NCBI GenBank assembly: GCA_022425485.1
Contig: JAKMFL010000010.1
Span: 1-64,000, forward strand
Direction of reading: 5' to 3'
DNA length: 64,000 nt
Origin: Alphaproteobacteria bacterium
GTDB lineage: Bacteria > Pseudomonadota > Alphaproteobacteria > Puniceispirillales > Puniceispirillaceae
In this document: positions 31,433 to 42,491 of the stretch, in pieces
How the letters are laid out: each line of letters begins with the position of its first letter
Numbering within the stretch: the first letter of the stretch is position 1
Notes under the pieces: model-generated
Database searches by the model: none
What the model was told of the DNA's origin: nothing
The model's input: the letters and a program-made list of their open reading frames with translations, nothing else
Translations under genes and position numbers: made by a program

Positions 31433-32698
31433 TTAGTGCGCCTCCTCAATGGCTGGCAGACTGAGGCTGGCTTGCGCCATCGCAGCAATCCCTTCGCCTC
31501 TGCCGGTAAAGCCTAGCCCTTCGCTGGTCGTGGCTTTTACAGATAAACGGCGTGTGGAAAGGCCAGTTATGTCTTTTAGCCTTGCTAACATTTGCTCGCG
31601 ATAGGGGCCAATTTTGGGACGCTCGCAGATTATGGTGACATCTAGATGCAGGATATGACCGCCTGCTTGCTGAACCGCATCGACCGCAAAGCGCAGAAAC
31701 TGGTCAGACGCTGCATCCTTCCATTTTGGATCTGAGGGCGGAAAAAACGTGCCAATATCACCTGTAGCTAGCGCCCCAAAAATAGCATCGCATAAGGCAT
31801 GTAAACCAACATCGCCATCGGAATGGGCAAGTAAGCCTCTATCATGGGCGACTTCAACGCCGCAAATCATAATAGGCCCGGGGCTATCTGTATCGAATTT
31901 ATGAACATCAAATCCAGAGCCAGTTCGTGTTTCCATTAGGTTCATTTCTGGGCTCATTTTTGGGCTCATCGCAGTTAAATCTTCTGCATAGGTGATTTTT
32001 GTTAAGCATTCATGCCCAGCAATGGTTACGATTTTTGCGCCAAAGGCCTCAGCTATCATGGCATCATCTGTAAAATTTTGGGCATCCGTGTGGGCGGCTT
32101 GCAGATGTGCCTCTAAAATAAGGCTTGTTTTAAAGGCTTGCGGTGTTTGTACCCGCATCAGCCTGTCTCGGTCAATTACATGACTTGTGGATGCATCAGA
32201 TACGTTTTTCTGGCGAATAGTATCACTTACTGGCAGAACCGGAATGACCGCTTGCCCCCCTTGCTCAAGGGCTGATTTCAGCGCCGATAATACAGATTTT
32301 GGGATGTTGGGGCGGGCTGCATCATGGATAGCAACAAAGGCACTATCCTGCCCATGAGAGTGCTGGAACTCCTGAAGGGCTTTCAGGCCGTTCAAGGCAG
32401 AGGCTGCGCGGCTATTCCCACCCGGTGCTAGCCTCACCTTATCACCATAAGGGGTGAGCTCTTCACGCAAATCTATCGGCAGGCCATCTGTTATTATATC
32501 TGGGGGTAATACTAAAATTATTTGGCCGCAATCTGGCCAAGCTGCAAAGCTTTCCAAAGAATGCGCTATAAGCGATTTTCGGTGGAGAAGCTGGAACTGT
32601 TTTGGCAAATCTGAGCGGTCATTTTGAAATCGTGTTGCCATTCCAGCTGCCAGAATAATGATATCGAGTTTGGCCGAAGCGGCAGGGGAAACAGACAT
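31433..32698 (-). CDS. ispDF: Bifunctional IspD/IspF
   Basis: IspD N-domain (ILAAGMATRF, AIHDAARPNI) fused to IspF (TRTGSGFDVHKF, HSDGDVGLHALCDAIFGALATGDIG). Confidence 0.95.
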   Translation of the reverse strand: MSVSPAASAKLDIIILAAGMATRFQNDRSDLPKQFQLLHRKSLIAHSLESFAAWPDCGQIILVLPPDIITDGLPIDLREELTPYGDKVRLAPGGNSRAASALNGLKALQEFQHSHGQDSAFVAIHDAARPNIPKSVLSALKSALEQGGQAVIPVLPVSDTIRQKNVSDASTSHVIDRDRLMRVQTPQAFKTSLILEAHLQAAHTDAQNFTDDAMIAEAFGAKIVTIAGHECLTKITYAEDLTAMSPKMSPEMNLMETRTGSGFDVHKFDTDSPGPIMICGVEVAHDRGLLAHSDGDVGLHALCDAIFGALATGDIGTFFPPSDPKWKDAASDQFLRFAVDAVQQAGGHILHLDVTIICERPKIGPYREQMLARLKDITGLSTRRLSVKATTSEGLGFTGRGEGIAAMAQASLSLPAIEEAH

Positions 32699-32802
32699 AT
32701 CTTAAGGCGCTTTCAAACAGCAGAAATTGGATTTTGTTGAGTTTGCCAATAGCTGACGCGAAGTGCAAGATTTGTCTATCTGTTGTTAAACAGATTAATC
32801 TC

Positions 32803-32831
32803 TGGTCAATGGCATTAAAATTGCCTATAAT
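32803..32831 (+). promoter_or_regulatory. Candidate sigma70-like promoter for dusB-ntr, -10 embedded in an inverted repeat
   Basis: TGGTCA - 17 bp - TATAAT; GCCTAtaattTAGGC overlaps the -10. Confidence 0.35.
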
Positions 32832-32871
32832 TTAGGCGTTTTCTAATGTTGATACAATTTAAGGCATTTTA

Positions 32872-33885
32872 ATGGGTTGTCTAAGCCAAATTTTAAACAG
32901 AGATGACACAGAAACAGCAGGCGCAAATATTTTGCCTGATGTAGTGCTTGCGCCAATGTCCGGCATAACAGACCGCGCCTTTCGCACGGCCGTGCGTGCC
33001 TCTGGTGGCGGGTTAGTTGTGTCCGAAATGGTGGCAAGTCATGCAATGCTGACAGATGTGCGTGCCGAGATGCAGAAACTGCAATTTAACGCCGCAGCGG
33101 AAGCCCCTGTCGCTATCCAAATTGCTGGGTGGGACCCGTTAATGATGGCAGAAGCCGCAAAGATGGCTGAGCAAATGGGGGCCTGCTTGATTGATATTAA
33201 TATGGGGTGCCCGGCAAAGAAGGTAACTGGACGGGCTTCTGGCTCTGCTTTGATGAAAGAACCTGTTCTTGCGGGTGAAATTTGCGCTGCAGTAGTAGAT
33301 GCGGTTAGCTTACCTGTAAGTCTGAAGACGCGTCTAGGCTGGGATGATCAGCATCGAAACGCACCTGAAATCGCTTATATTGCTGAGGAAAGTGGTGTTT
33401 CTTTGATAACGATTCATGGCCGTACCCGCACCCAAATGTATAAGGGTAGTGCGAATTGGAATGAAATCGCAAATGTTGTTCAGGCCGTTTCCATACCTGT
33501 GCTTGCAAATGGTGATATTGTTAGCCCTGAAGATGCGAAAAGCGCCTTAACAGCCTCGAAAGCGCAAGGCGTGATGGTTGGTAGGGGCGCACAAGGCCAG
33601 CCTTGGTTGTTAGCGCAAATTGCTGATCATTTGGCTGGCCGTGATATACGAAGCACCCCAGATATGGCGTTTCGGTATCGCCAAATATGTCAGCATCTAG
33701 ATATGGTATTAACCGATTATGGTATGCGGGGCGTGCGTTTAGCCCGCAAGCACCTTGCAGCTTATTGTGATTATCTTCCGCAATCTCAAGATTTGCGCCT
33801 TATTGCAACACAATCCGATAGCCCTGAGCCTGTCTTTGCTGCGCTGGCGGAATATTTCAAAACAGATGCTTGCTATGCAGCCTAA
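32872..33885 (+). CDS. dusB: tRNA-dihydrouridine synthase B
   Basis: [38 protein letters not shown]. Confidence 0.95.
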   Translation: MGCLSQILNRDDTETAGANILPDVVLAPMSGITDRAFRTAVRASGGGLVVSEMVASHAMLTDVRAEMQKLQFNAAAEAPVAIQIAGWDPLMMAEAAKMAEQMGACLIDINMGCPAKKVTGRASGSALMKEPVLAGEICAAVVDAVSLPVSLKTRLGWDDQHRNAPEIAYIAEESGVSLITIHGRTRTQMYKGSANWNEIANVVQAVSIPVLANGDIVSPEDAKSALTASKAQGVMVGRGAQGQPWLLAQIADHLAGRDIRSTPDMAFRYRQICQHLDMVLTDYGMRGVRLARKHLAAYCDYLPQSQDLRLIATQSDSPEPVFAALAEYFKTDACYAA

Positions 33886-35026
33886 ATTATCGCCTCTTGC
33901 ATCTCCTGATAGCTCGCCCCTTGCTGAGGTAATGGATGTGCTACCCTTTCCAGTAGTTTTGCTTGATGAAGAAGATAGTTTTGTCTGGCTAAATCATGCT
34001 GGCGAGCATTTTTTCAAAAGTAGCCTATCTATTTTGTCTGGCACTCGTCTAGACAGGCTTATTCCTCAGGATAGTCAAATTTTCTCGCTTATTCGGCGGG
34101 CCCGCCAGTCTGGCAGTTCGGTTGAAGATAAAGCGATAACTTTTGTTGGGCCACGTATTGGGCTAAAGGGCGCAAGTATCCAGCTCGTGCCATTTCATAT
34201 GGCTGGCTTTGAGAGGCCACTTATTTTGATGACCTTGCAGGAACGCACGGGCGCAGAGCAGCTTGCCACGCAGCAAAATTTCAAAGGTGCAGCCTTATCT
34301 ATGTCCCGGATGACGTCTTTACTGGCCCATGAGATTAAAAACCCGCTAGCGGGCATTAAAGGGGCGGCACAATTGCTGGAAATGGAGTTACCAGAAGCCC
34401 AACATGAACTCAGCAATATGATTGTAAGCGAGACCGATAGGATTACATCGCTTTTACGGCGGATAGAAAACCTATCTTCAGATGCACCGGTAAGGTTTGA
34501 GACGGTAAATATCCACGAAATTCTCGATCATTGCCTGAAGATCACTTCTGCTTCTTTTGGCCGGCATCTAGATATTAAACGCTCTTATGATCCGTCCCTG
34601 CCGGATATTCAAGCAGACAGGGAGATGCTGGTGCAATGCTTTATCAATCTATTCAAAAACGCTTCTGAAGCTACTGCAGAGGGGGATAGCCTATCTATTC
34701 ATACCAGCTATTCTCTAACCCGTTATGTCACTACAGAGACCAGCCGCAAGCTTATCCATCTCCCCTTGCAAATTGCTATCACAGATAGCGGGAAGGGCGT
34801 GTCAGAAGAGTTGCAAGCCCATGTTTTTGAGCCCTTTGTATCCAATAAATCAGGGGGATCTGGTCTTGGGCTGGCTATGGTCGCAAGTGTCATTGCCGAT
34901 CATGGCGGGGCAATTGCTATGCAGTCCTCAGCACAAGGTTCTTGTTTTACGTTAAATCTACCTATTACCCAATCTTATACAGATAATGCGGTTGCAAATC
35001 AGACATCTGATGGGGAAGTTTCATGA
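33866..35026 (+). CDS. ntrB: Two-component sensor histidine kinase NtrB
   Basis: PAS region, H-box [22 protein letters not shown]-box [10 protein letters not shown]; true start near 33866/33875. Confidence 0.92.
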   Translation: MLAMQPKLSPLASPDSSPLAEVMDVLPFPVVLLDEEDSFVWLNHAGEHFFKSSLSILSGTRLDRLIPQDSQIFSLIRRARQSGSSVEDKAITFVGPRIGLKGASIQLVPFHMAGFERPLILMTLQERTGAEQLATQQNFKGAALSMSRMTSLLAHEIKNPLAGIKGAAQLLEMELPEAQHELSNMIVSETDRITSLLRRIENLSSDAPVRFETVNIHEILDHCLKITSASFGRHLDIKRSYDPSLPDIQADREMLVQCFINLFKNASEATAEGDSLSIHTSYSLTRYVTTETSRKLIHLPLQIAITDSGKGVSEELQAHVFEPFVSNKSGGSGLGLAMVASVIADHGGAIAMQSSAQGSCFTLNLPITQSYTDNAVANQTSDGEVS

Positions 35027-36459
35027 AAACGCGCACCTCTCAAATTATCGTAGCAGATGATGATAAAACGGTTCGCACAGTGATTGTGCAAGCCTTGTCC
35101 CGCCAAGGTTATCAAGTTGGCGCGGCAACTACCATAGCTGGATTATGGGATATTACGACCTCTGGGCGCGGGGATGTTTTGATAACTGATGTTGGCTTTC
35201 CAGATGGGGATGCGCTGGAATTATTGCCGCGATTACAAGAAAAACGCCCAGATCTTACCATTATTGTTATGAGTGCGCGGGCTAATTTGCTGACGGCGAT
35301 TAAAACCCAGCAAAGCGGCGTGTTTGACTATCTTCCGAAACCGTTTGAGCTGAAACAGTTATTGGATGTTATTGCACGGGCTGTAACCGCAGATCCCCCT
35401 GCTAGCAGGAATGAAAAACCAGCTGTTAGCTTGCCAAAACAATTGCCTATTTCTTTGCTTGGAAAATCCCCTGCAATGCAGATGAGCTTTAAGCTGTTAA
35501 CCCGTTTATCTGGCCAGCATATGCCCGTATTAATAAAGGCGGATATGGGGTCAGGCAAACAAACTATTGCCAAAACTTTGCATGAAATGGGGCCGCAATC
35601 TGGCGAAAGCTTTGAAGCTCTTAATCTCTCCCAATTGGAAGAAAGCCGCCATGAAGATGCCCTTTTCGGCCTTTCTGGCTTGTTAACGCGGCGCAGCTCT
35701 GGAATGGTGTTTATCAACTATATTGAACGGCTCTCTGCTCAAGCACAGATGCAGCTTGCTCGCTTTGTTGAAAATGCCGCCCCGTCTAATATTCCGATGC
35801 CAAAACATGCGGTGCGGGTGGTTGCTGGTACAGCCGTTAATTTGCAAGTGCTTGTTGAGCAGGGATTATTTCGCGAAGATCTTTTCTTTGAGCTGTCTGT
35901 CGCTGTGCTGAACGTGCCGCCTTTGCGCGATAGAGCTGAAGACATACCGCAAATTGCCCATTTGCTTTGTAGCCGCTTTTCAGAAGAGCTAAAGGCCGAA
36001 AAAACGCTAGAAGAGGAGGCCGTTGCCGCTTTGCAAGCCTATGACTGGCCGGGAAATATCAGAGAGTTGGAGCTGATTTTGAAAAGGCTGTGTTTGACCG
36101 GACAATATGCACGGCTAAGCGCAGCTATGGTGGCGGAAGAAATCGGTCGCACGGCAAATATTGTTGAACAGGCCCTGCCTGTGAAAGAGGCAAATTTATC
36201 CGATAGTTTTAGCCAGCATATTGAACGCTATTTTGCTGCTGCAGGGGATGCCAGTCCGGTACCGGGATTGCATTCCCGCATCTTAGCAGAAATTGAAAAG
36301 CCGCTTATTATGGAAACACTCTATCACACAGCAGGCAATCAGATTAAAGCCGCACATATCCTAGGCTTAAACCGAAATACCTTGCGTAAAAAAATCAAAG
36401 AGTTGAATATTCCAAGCAAACGCGATGTTTATCGCAAACGCGGGCAAGAAGGGCGGTAA
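35023..36459 (+). CDS. ntrC: NtrC-like response regulator with degenerate AAA+ domain
   Basis: Receiver (VADDD, TDVGFPDGDAL, PKPF), AAA+ remnant, Fis-type HTH; position between ntrB and ntrY. Confidence 0.88.
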   Translation: MKTRTSQIIVADDDKTVRTVIVQALSRQGYQVGAATTIAGLWDITTSGRGDVLITDVGFPDGDALELLPRLQEKRPDLTIIVMSARANLLTAIKTQQSGVFDYLPKPFELKQLLDVIARAVTADPPASRNEKPAVSLPKQLPISLLGKSPAMQMSFKLLTRLSGQHMPVLIKADMGSGKQTIAKTLHEMGPQSGESFEALNLSQLEESRHEDALFGLSGLLTRRSSGMVFINYIERLSAQAQMQLARFVENAAPSNIPMPKHAVRVVAGTAVNLQVLVEQGLFREDLFFELSVAVLNVPPLRDRAEDIPQIAHLLCSRFSEELKAEKTLEEEAVAALQAYDWPGNIRELELILKRLCLTGQYARLSAAMVAEEIGRTANIVEQALPVKEANLSDSFSQHIERYFAAAGDASPVPGLHSRILAEIEKPLIMETLYHTAGNQIKAAHILGLNRNTLRKKIKELNIPSKRDVYRKRGQEGR

Positions 36460-36466
36460 ACCAGTT

Positions 36467-38722
36467 ATGGCAGACGCCAAGATAATAGCGCAGACAAACC
36501 AGACAAAAAAGCTGGCAAGCATTCGCAAGAAGCTTTTCCAGCGCTTAAGCCGTGACAATGTTGGTTATGTGCTTATCGTTTTGACCTTTGTTCTGGGCTT
36601 TACGGTGTTTCTATCCCTCAGCACTGTTAGCGATATAAGCACACAATCCAATTTTTTATCGGCGGCAATTTTTCTAGCTATTATGTTGTTGCTCGTCCTT
36701 GCCTTTTTCGTGGGCAGGCAATTATTACGGTTATGGCAAGAACGTAAACGACGCCTAGCGGGTGCGCAGCTGCATTTGCGTCTTGTGATGCTATTTGGCC
36801 TTATCACAGCTATTCCATCTATTCTGGTAGCGGTATTTGCAGTCTCTTTAATTGATTATTCCCTGCGCGGTTGGTTTGCTGAACGTATTTCAACAGCTGT
36901 TAACGAATCTGTTGAGGTTGCTAGTGCCTATTTCGAAGAGCATTCACGCTCGGTTCGGGGGCAAATTTTAACGATGGCGAATGACATCAATCGCGAAGCC
37001 CCGCGGCTGGTGAATAATCAGAAATTATTGAATGAATATCTTTCGAACCAAACTGCTTTGCGAAACCTTTCTGAAAGCGTAATTGTCGATGGAACAGGCC
37101 GGATTAAAGCAAAGTCACAATTTGCCTTTGCTATCAGCTTTTCAAAAATAGATGGCGCTTTGTTGGAGAAGGCTCGTGATGGGGATGTTATCATTATCAC
37201 CCCAAAAGATAACAACAAGATACAAGCTATTGTAAAGTTAGATAATTTTTTAGATGCATACCTTCTAGCGGGCCGGTTTGTTGATGCAAATGTCTTGTCT
37301 GCGCTTGACCGAACGCAATTGGCGGTAAACGAGTATCAGTCGCTTGGATTGCGTCAATTTGATCTTCAAATTTCCTTTGCAGTGATGTTTTTTGTCGTGG
37401 CTTTACTGTTGGTTTTATCTGCGCTTTGGATTGGACTGACCTTGGCCAACTCGATAGTTGAGCCGCTGGTTAGCGTTATTGGCGTCGCAGAGCAAGTCCG
37501 GTCTGGCAATCTTAAAGAACGGGTGCCAGAAATTGATAATATGGATGAGATTGCGCGTCTTGGAACGAGTTTTAACGGCATGCTTGACGAGGTATCGAAC
37601 AGCCGAGAGCAATTGGTGGAGGCCAATAAACAGCTAGATGCACGGCGCGAATTTACCGAAGCTGTTCTAGGGGGGGTAACCTCTGGGGTTATTGGTCTGG
37701 ATAAGAGGGGGGTTGTTACCTTACCCAATCAGGCCGCTTGCACCCTGCTTGATGCCGATCTTTCGAGCCTTATTGGTAAAAAGCTCGTAGATATACAGCC
37801 AGAGTTTAAGCCTGTTTTTGACCAGCTTTCAGCGCAGCGTCGTCAACAGTTGGAACAGCAAATCATTATTCGGGGACGCAAGCGTGCGCTCACCCTTCGC
37901 GTCCGCATAGTCTCAGAGCGTGTCGAAGGGCGCTTGGTTGGCTATGTGCTGACCTTTGATGATATCACCGATTTCCTAGCCGCTCAGCGAAAGGCAGCTT
38001 GGGCAGATGTTGCGCGGCGAATTGCGCATGAAATTAAGAACCCTTTAACCCCAATAGCGCTGGCCACTGACCGATTAATGAAAAAATATCGCCCTGAAAA
38101 GCCAGAAGATGCAGAAAAATTTGACGATTATGTCACCATTATTAGCCGGCAGGTTGGCGATATAGGCCGGATGGTAGAGGAGTTTTCAAAATTTGCCCGG
38201 ATGCCAGCGCCCGTCATGAAAAAGACAGATTTATGCCGTTTAGTGCGCGAACAGGAAACGTTACTTCAGACCTATTCTAATCTGGAAATTATTTTCGATT
38301 TTCCAGAAGAGCCTGCCGCTATTTGGGTCATGGCTGATACAGGGTTGATACGCCAGATGTTAACAAATTTGATGAAGAATGCCATTGAAAATATGCAAGA
38401 AACACAAACCTCTACAGATGTATCTTCCGATAGTGATAAGCGTTTGCGTATAGAAATGAGCCTGTTGCTGGATGGTGACATTACCCAGCTTACACTCCGT
38501 GATTTTGGGAGTGGTTTTGCAGGCGAAGATATGGATAGGTATTTAGAGCCCTACATCACTACACGCAGCAAAGGGACCGGGCTTGGACTTGCGATTGCCC
38601 AGAAGATTATTTCTGACCATGACGGGCAGATAAATTTGTCTAATCATCCAGAGCAGGGGGCGATTGTCACGCTAACCATCCCCAATCTTAGAGACGATAC
38701 CGCGCTAGAGGCAAAGGCATGA
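36467..38722 (+). CDS. ntrY: Sensor histidine kinase NtrY
   Basis: Multi-TM N-term, HAMP, PAS, H-box [21 protein letters not shown]. Confidence 0.93.
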   Translation: MADAKIIAQTNQTKKLASIRKKLFQRLSRDNVGYVLIVLTFVLGFTVFLSLSTVSDISTQSNFLSAAIFLAIMLLLVLAFFVGRQLLRLWQERKRRLAGAQLHLRLVMLFGLITAIPSILVAVFAVSLIDYSLRGWFAERISTAVNESVEVASAYFEEHSRSVRGQILTMANDINREAPRLVNNQKLLNEYLSNQTALRNLSESVIVDGTGRIKAKSQFAFAISFSKIDGALLEKARDGDVIIITPKDNNKIQAIVKLDNFLDAYLLAGRFVDANVLSALDRTQLAVNEYQSLGLRQFDLQISFAVMFFVVALLLVLSALWIGLTLANSIVEPLVSVIGVAEQVRSGNLKERVPEIDNMDEIARLGTSFNGMLDEVSNSREQLVEANKQLDARREFTEAVLGGVTSGVIGLDKRGVVTLPNQAACTLLDADLSSLIGKKLVDIQPEFKPVFDQLSAQRRQQLEQQIIIRGRKRALTLRVRIVSERVEGRLVGYVLTFDDITDFLAAQRKAAWADVARRIAHEIKNPLTPIALATDRLMKKYRPEKPEDAEKFDDYVTIISRQVGDIGRMVEEFSKFARMPAPVMKKTDLCRLVREQETLLQTYSNLEIIFDFPEEPAAIWVMADTGLIRQMLTNLMKNAIENMQETQTSTDVSSDSDKRLRIEMSLLLDGDITQLTLRDFGSGFAGEDMDRYLEPYITTRSKGTGLGLAIAQKIISDHDGQINLSNHPEQGAIVTLTIPNLRDDTALEAKA

Positions 38723-40095
38723 ATGAAGAAATTCTCGTCGTTGATGATGAACCTGATATTCGCTCTCTTATCAGTCTGACTTTAGAGGATGAGGGGTTTT
38801 TGACTGTTCAGGCTGCAAATGCTGCGGAGGCACGTGCGGTCATTACCTCACGACCACCCTCTTGTATTATCCTTGATATTTGGATGCGTGATTCAGATAT
38901 GGATGGGCTAGAGGTGTTAAGCTGGTGTCAAAATCTATATCCAGAAGTGCCAATTTTGATGATTTCCGGACATGGAAATGTTGAAACCGCTGTTCAGGCT
39001 ATTCAGAAAGGCGCGCATGATTTTATCGAAAAGCCCTTTAAGGCTGAAAGGCTGCTATTGACTGTGCGCCGCGCCTTGCAGCAAAGCCGTCTAGCGCGTG
39101 AAAATGCAGAATTACGCGAAAAAACGGATGCGCCTGAAAAGGTGGAACTTATCGGTCAATCTGCGCAGGTGAGGCAGTTGCGGGCAACAATTGAAAAGGT
39201 TGCGCCTACTTCTAGCCGAATATTGATAACCGGGCCTACCGGGTCTGGTAAAGAAGTGGTGGCCCGCCTTATTCATGCGCATTCAGAACGCAAGGAGGGG
39301 CCCTTTATTGTAGCCCATTGTGCGCGAATTGGCGCCGAAAATGCAGATACCGAACTTTTTGGCTCAGAAATGCTGGCTACTGGTCGGCGCATTGTTGGTC
39401 TATTTGAGCAAGCGCATCGCGGAACATTATATTTTGATGAGCTGTGCGATTTACCTTTAGACACGCAAAGCCGGCTTGTCCGTGCGGTGGCTGAGCAGAC
39501 TTTCCGCAGGGTTGGCGGTACAGATCAGGTGACAACAGATGTGCGGATTATTTCAGCTTCTTCTGAAGATCTGGTCGGCGCAATCGAGGCAGGGGAGTTA
39601 AAAGAAGACCTATATTACCGGCTTGGCGTGATTTCGATGTCCGTTCCGGGGCTAGCGATGCGGCGTGAGGATATTAGCTTGCTCGCCCAATATTTTGTCG
39701 AAGATAGCGCACGCCGGCTTGGCAGGCCGCCAGTAAAGCTAGGGGATGATTTGCTGAATGCAATGCGTTCTTATGACTGGCCGGGCTCTGTGCGGCAATT
39801 ACGCAATGTTATAGAAACAATATTAATCTTGAATGAAAAGCCAGAGCAGGGGGTTGTAACCCTTGATGCGTTGCCAGCAGAATTGCTGTCTTCACCTGTC
39901 GAAGGGGCTAATCAGATTCTCCAGCAAAGCCTGTCGCTACCCTTGCGTGAAGCGCGAGAGTTATTTGAGCGTGAATATATGGTCTCACAGCTACAGAAAT
40001 TTGAAGGCAATATTTCACAAATGGCTAAATTTATTGGTATGGAGCGTTCTGCCTTGCACCGTAAATTAAAGGCGCTAAAGGTAGAAACAAGCTAA
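38719..40095 (+). CDS. ntrX: Response regulator NtrX
   Basis: Receiver + AAA+ (GPTGSGKEVVARLIH, LYFDELCDL) + Fis HTH; overlaps ntrY by 4 bp. Confidence 0.93.
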   Translation: MNEEILVVDDEPDIRSLISLTLEDEGFLTVQAANAAEARAVITSRPPSCIILDIWMRDSDMDGLEVLSWCQNLYPEVPILMISGHGNVETAVQAIQKGAHDFIEKPFKAERLLLTVRRALQQSRLARENAELREKTDAPEKVELIGQSAQVRQLRATIEKVAPTSSRILITGPTGSGKEVVARLIHAHSERKEGPFIVAHCARIGAENADTELFGSEMLATGRRIVGLFEQAHRGTLYFDELCDLPLDTQSRLVRAVAEQTFRRVGGTDQVTTDVRIISASSEDLVGAIEAGELKEDLYYRLGVISMSVPGLAMRREDISLLAQYFVEDSARRLGRPPVKLGDDLLNAMRSYDWPGSVRQLRNVIETILILNEKPEQGVVTLDALPAELLSSPVEGANQILQQSLSLPLREARELFEREYMVSQLQKFEGNISQMAKFIGMERSALHRKLKALKVETS

Positions 40096-40193
40096 TAGCC
40101 AGTAAAGCTGGTTTAAGGCAAATTTGCCAAACTCATGAGAGTGCGGCATAACGAGGCAGAATTATAACTCTCCTTTAAAAGGGTAACTATTCT

Positions 40194-41564
40194 ATGAAAA
40201 TCGTTATTTGTGGTGCAGGAATAGTTGGCAATGCGATTGCCCGCCATCTTTCTGCGGAACAGAATGATGTTACGGTAATTGACGCTGATCCGGACAAGCT
40301 GCAAAGACTGACCGAACAGGCAGATGTGGGCGCGGTAGAAGGGGTTTCTTCACATCCTGATATTCTGGCGCAAGCTGGCCTAAAAGAGGCAGAACTTTTG
40401 ATTGCGGTGACGGAATCAGATGAAATCAACATGGTGGCGTGTCAGGTTGCGCATACAATTTTTGAAACACCAACCCGAATTGCACGTATTCGCTCACGCG
40501 CCTATCTTGACCCCAATGTTGGCCAGCTCTATAGCCGTGACAATTTACCTATCGATTATATTATCTCGCCCGAGCGAGAGGTTTCAGCCGCTGTTGGGCG
40601 CCAATTACAATTGCCCGGTGCCTTTGATGTAAAGGATATGGCAGAAAATAAGATTAAGTTGATCGGTGTGCTGTGCAAGGAAAACTGTCCAATTTTAGCA
40701 ACACCATTGCGGCATCTAACCAATCTTTTTCCCGGCCTCAGCATGACAGTTGTGGCCATTATTCGGAACAATCAGGTAATCGTACCGCGTGATGGCACGG
40801 ATATGATGCAACCAGATGACCGGGTATATTTTGTATGTGATGAAAACCATGCCGCGCGCGCGATGGCCAGCTTTGGGCATACTGAAGAAGAAGCGCATTC
40901 TATTGTTATTTCGGGAGGCGGTAATATTGGCACATTGCTAGCACAGAATATCGAGGCGGCAAGTGATAATGCCGTGGTGCATATTATTGAGCGTGACAGA
41001 GCACAGGCAAGGCTGATTGCCGAGCAATTGCAGCGTACAAGCGTTATTTGGGGCAATGCGCTAGAGGCCGATATCTTGAAAGAAGCAGGGGCCACCACCG
41101 CAGAAACCTTTGTTTCTGTATCAAATGATGATGAGGTGAATATTCTGTCTGCCTTGTTGGCAAAGCGAATGGGCGCCCTTCATACGGTTGCGCTCGTCAA
41201 TATGCCGGGCTTTGTGCCCTTAATTAGTGCACTAGGCGTAGATGCGGTTATTAATCCGCCACAAATCACGGTATCGTCAATTTTGGAGCATATACGCAGA
41301 GGCCGAATTTTGGACGTGCATTCTGTGGTAGAAGGCTTGGGTGAGGTGTTAGAAGCAGAAGCTCTGCCCACATCCCCACTTGTTGGCCAGCCTTTGCGAA
41401 AATCACGTATTCCAAAAGGGGTCGCGATCGGTGCCATTTTGCGTAAAGATGTTGTCATCGCCGCAAGAGGGGATACCGTTATTGAAGCTGGGGATAGGGT
41501 GGTTTTATTTGCCGCACCGGGTAAAGCAAGCCGCGCTGAGTCTATCCTATCTGATCAGGTTTAA
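40194..41564 (+). CDS. trkA: Trk system potassium transporter regulator TrkA
   Basis: Two RCK repeats, VICGAGIVGNAIARHLSAEQNDVTVIDAD. Confidence 0.94.
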   Translation: MKIVICGAGIVGNAIARHLSAEQNDVTVIDADPDKLQRLTEQADVGAVEGVSSHPDILAQAGLKEAELLIAVTESDEINMVACQVAHTIFETPTRIARIRSRAYLDPNVGQLYSRDNLPIDYIISPEREVSAAVGRQLQLPGAFDVKDMAENKIKLIGVLCKENCPILATPLRHLTNLFPGLSMTVVAIIRNNQVIVPRDGTDMMQPDDRVYFVCDENHAARAMASFGHTEEEAHSIVISGGGNIGTLLAQNIEAASDNAVVHIIERDRAQARLIAEQLQRTSVIWGNALEADILKEAGATTAETFVSVSNDDEVNILSALLAKRMGALHTVALVNMPGFVPLISALGVDAVINPPQITVSSILEHIRRGRILDVHSVVEGLGEVLEAEALPTSPLVGQPLRKSRIPKGVAIGAILRKDVVIAARGDTVIEAGDRVVLFAAPGKASRAESILSDQV

Positions 41565-41630
41565 TTGCCTGCATTCACAGCGCCGGTTATTGCTGGCTGA
41601 ATTCTAATCCTACCGAAGAGAGGGGATATC

Positions 41631-42488
41631 ATGTCACGCATTGCTTATGTTAATGGCCGCTTTATTCCGCATAATCAGGCTAGTGTGCATGTTGAAGACA
41701 GAGGGTATCAATTTGCGGATGGTATTTATGAAGTTGTAATGGTGTTAAATGGCCAAGCTATAGATTATGATGGACATTTAAAAAGGCTTTATAAATCTCT
41801 GAAATCATTGAAAATAGAGGCTAGTTTTTCAGAATCATCCTTGCGAATAATTATTGCCCGCATGATCCGATTAAACTATGTGGTTAATGGCACAATTTAC
41901 CTTCAAGTAACCAGAGGTGTTGCCCGCCGAGACCATAAATTTCCCTCCGCCAGCCAGCCAGCACTCGTGATGACCGCCAAGCTTCTAGCCTCTATGCCAT
42001 CGCCAAGCCAAAAAGGGGTTGCGGCTATTACTGTTGCGGATGAGAGATGGGCACGCCGTGATATTAAGACCATTCAGCTCCTACCAAATTGTCTGGCAAA
42101 ACAAGCAGCCGCTGAAAAAGGGGCTTTTGAAGCGATTCTGGTGATGCCTGATGGCAGTGTTTCTGAGGGTTCTTCTAGCAATGTTTGGCTGGTTACAGAT
42201 AAAGGCGAGTTAGTTACCCGCAAAGCAAATGAAAATATTTTGAACGGGATCACGCGTCAGTCCGTACAAAGAATTGCAGGGGTGCATCAGTTAAAAGTTA
42301 GGGAGCGTAGCTTTGATGTTGCCGAAATGCTGAATGCGCGTGAAGTCTTCATAACAAGCGCGACGTCAATTGTAACCGCAGTGACAAAAATTGATGATAC
42401 CGTCATAGCTAATGGTGAAATTGGCGTTATAAGCGCGGCATTGCGTGAGGATTATATTCACCATGCAAGCGGCGGGATGCTGAAGTAA
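41631..42488 (+). CDS. dat: D-amino-acid aminotransferase-like PLP enzyme (fold IV)
   Basis: YVNGRFIPHNQASVHVEDRGYQFADGIYEVV; VSEGSSSNVWLV. Confidence 0.85.
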   Translation: MSRIAYVNGRFIPHNQASVHVEDRGYQFADGIYEVVMVLNGQAIDYDGHLKRLYKSLKSLKIEASFSESSLRIIIARMIRLNYVVNGTIYLQVTRGVARRDHKFPSASQPALVMTAKLLASMPSPSQKGVAAITVADERWARRDIKTIQLLPNCLAKQAAAEKGAFEAILVMPDGSVSEGSSSNVWLVTDKGELVTRKANENILNGITRQSVQRIAGVHQLKVRERSFDVAEMLNAREVFITSATSIVTAVTKIDDTVIANGEIGVISAALREDYIHHASGGMLK

Positions 42489-42491
42489 TAC

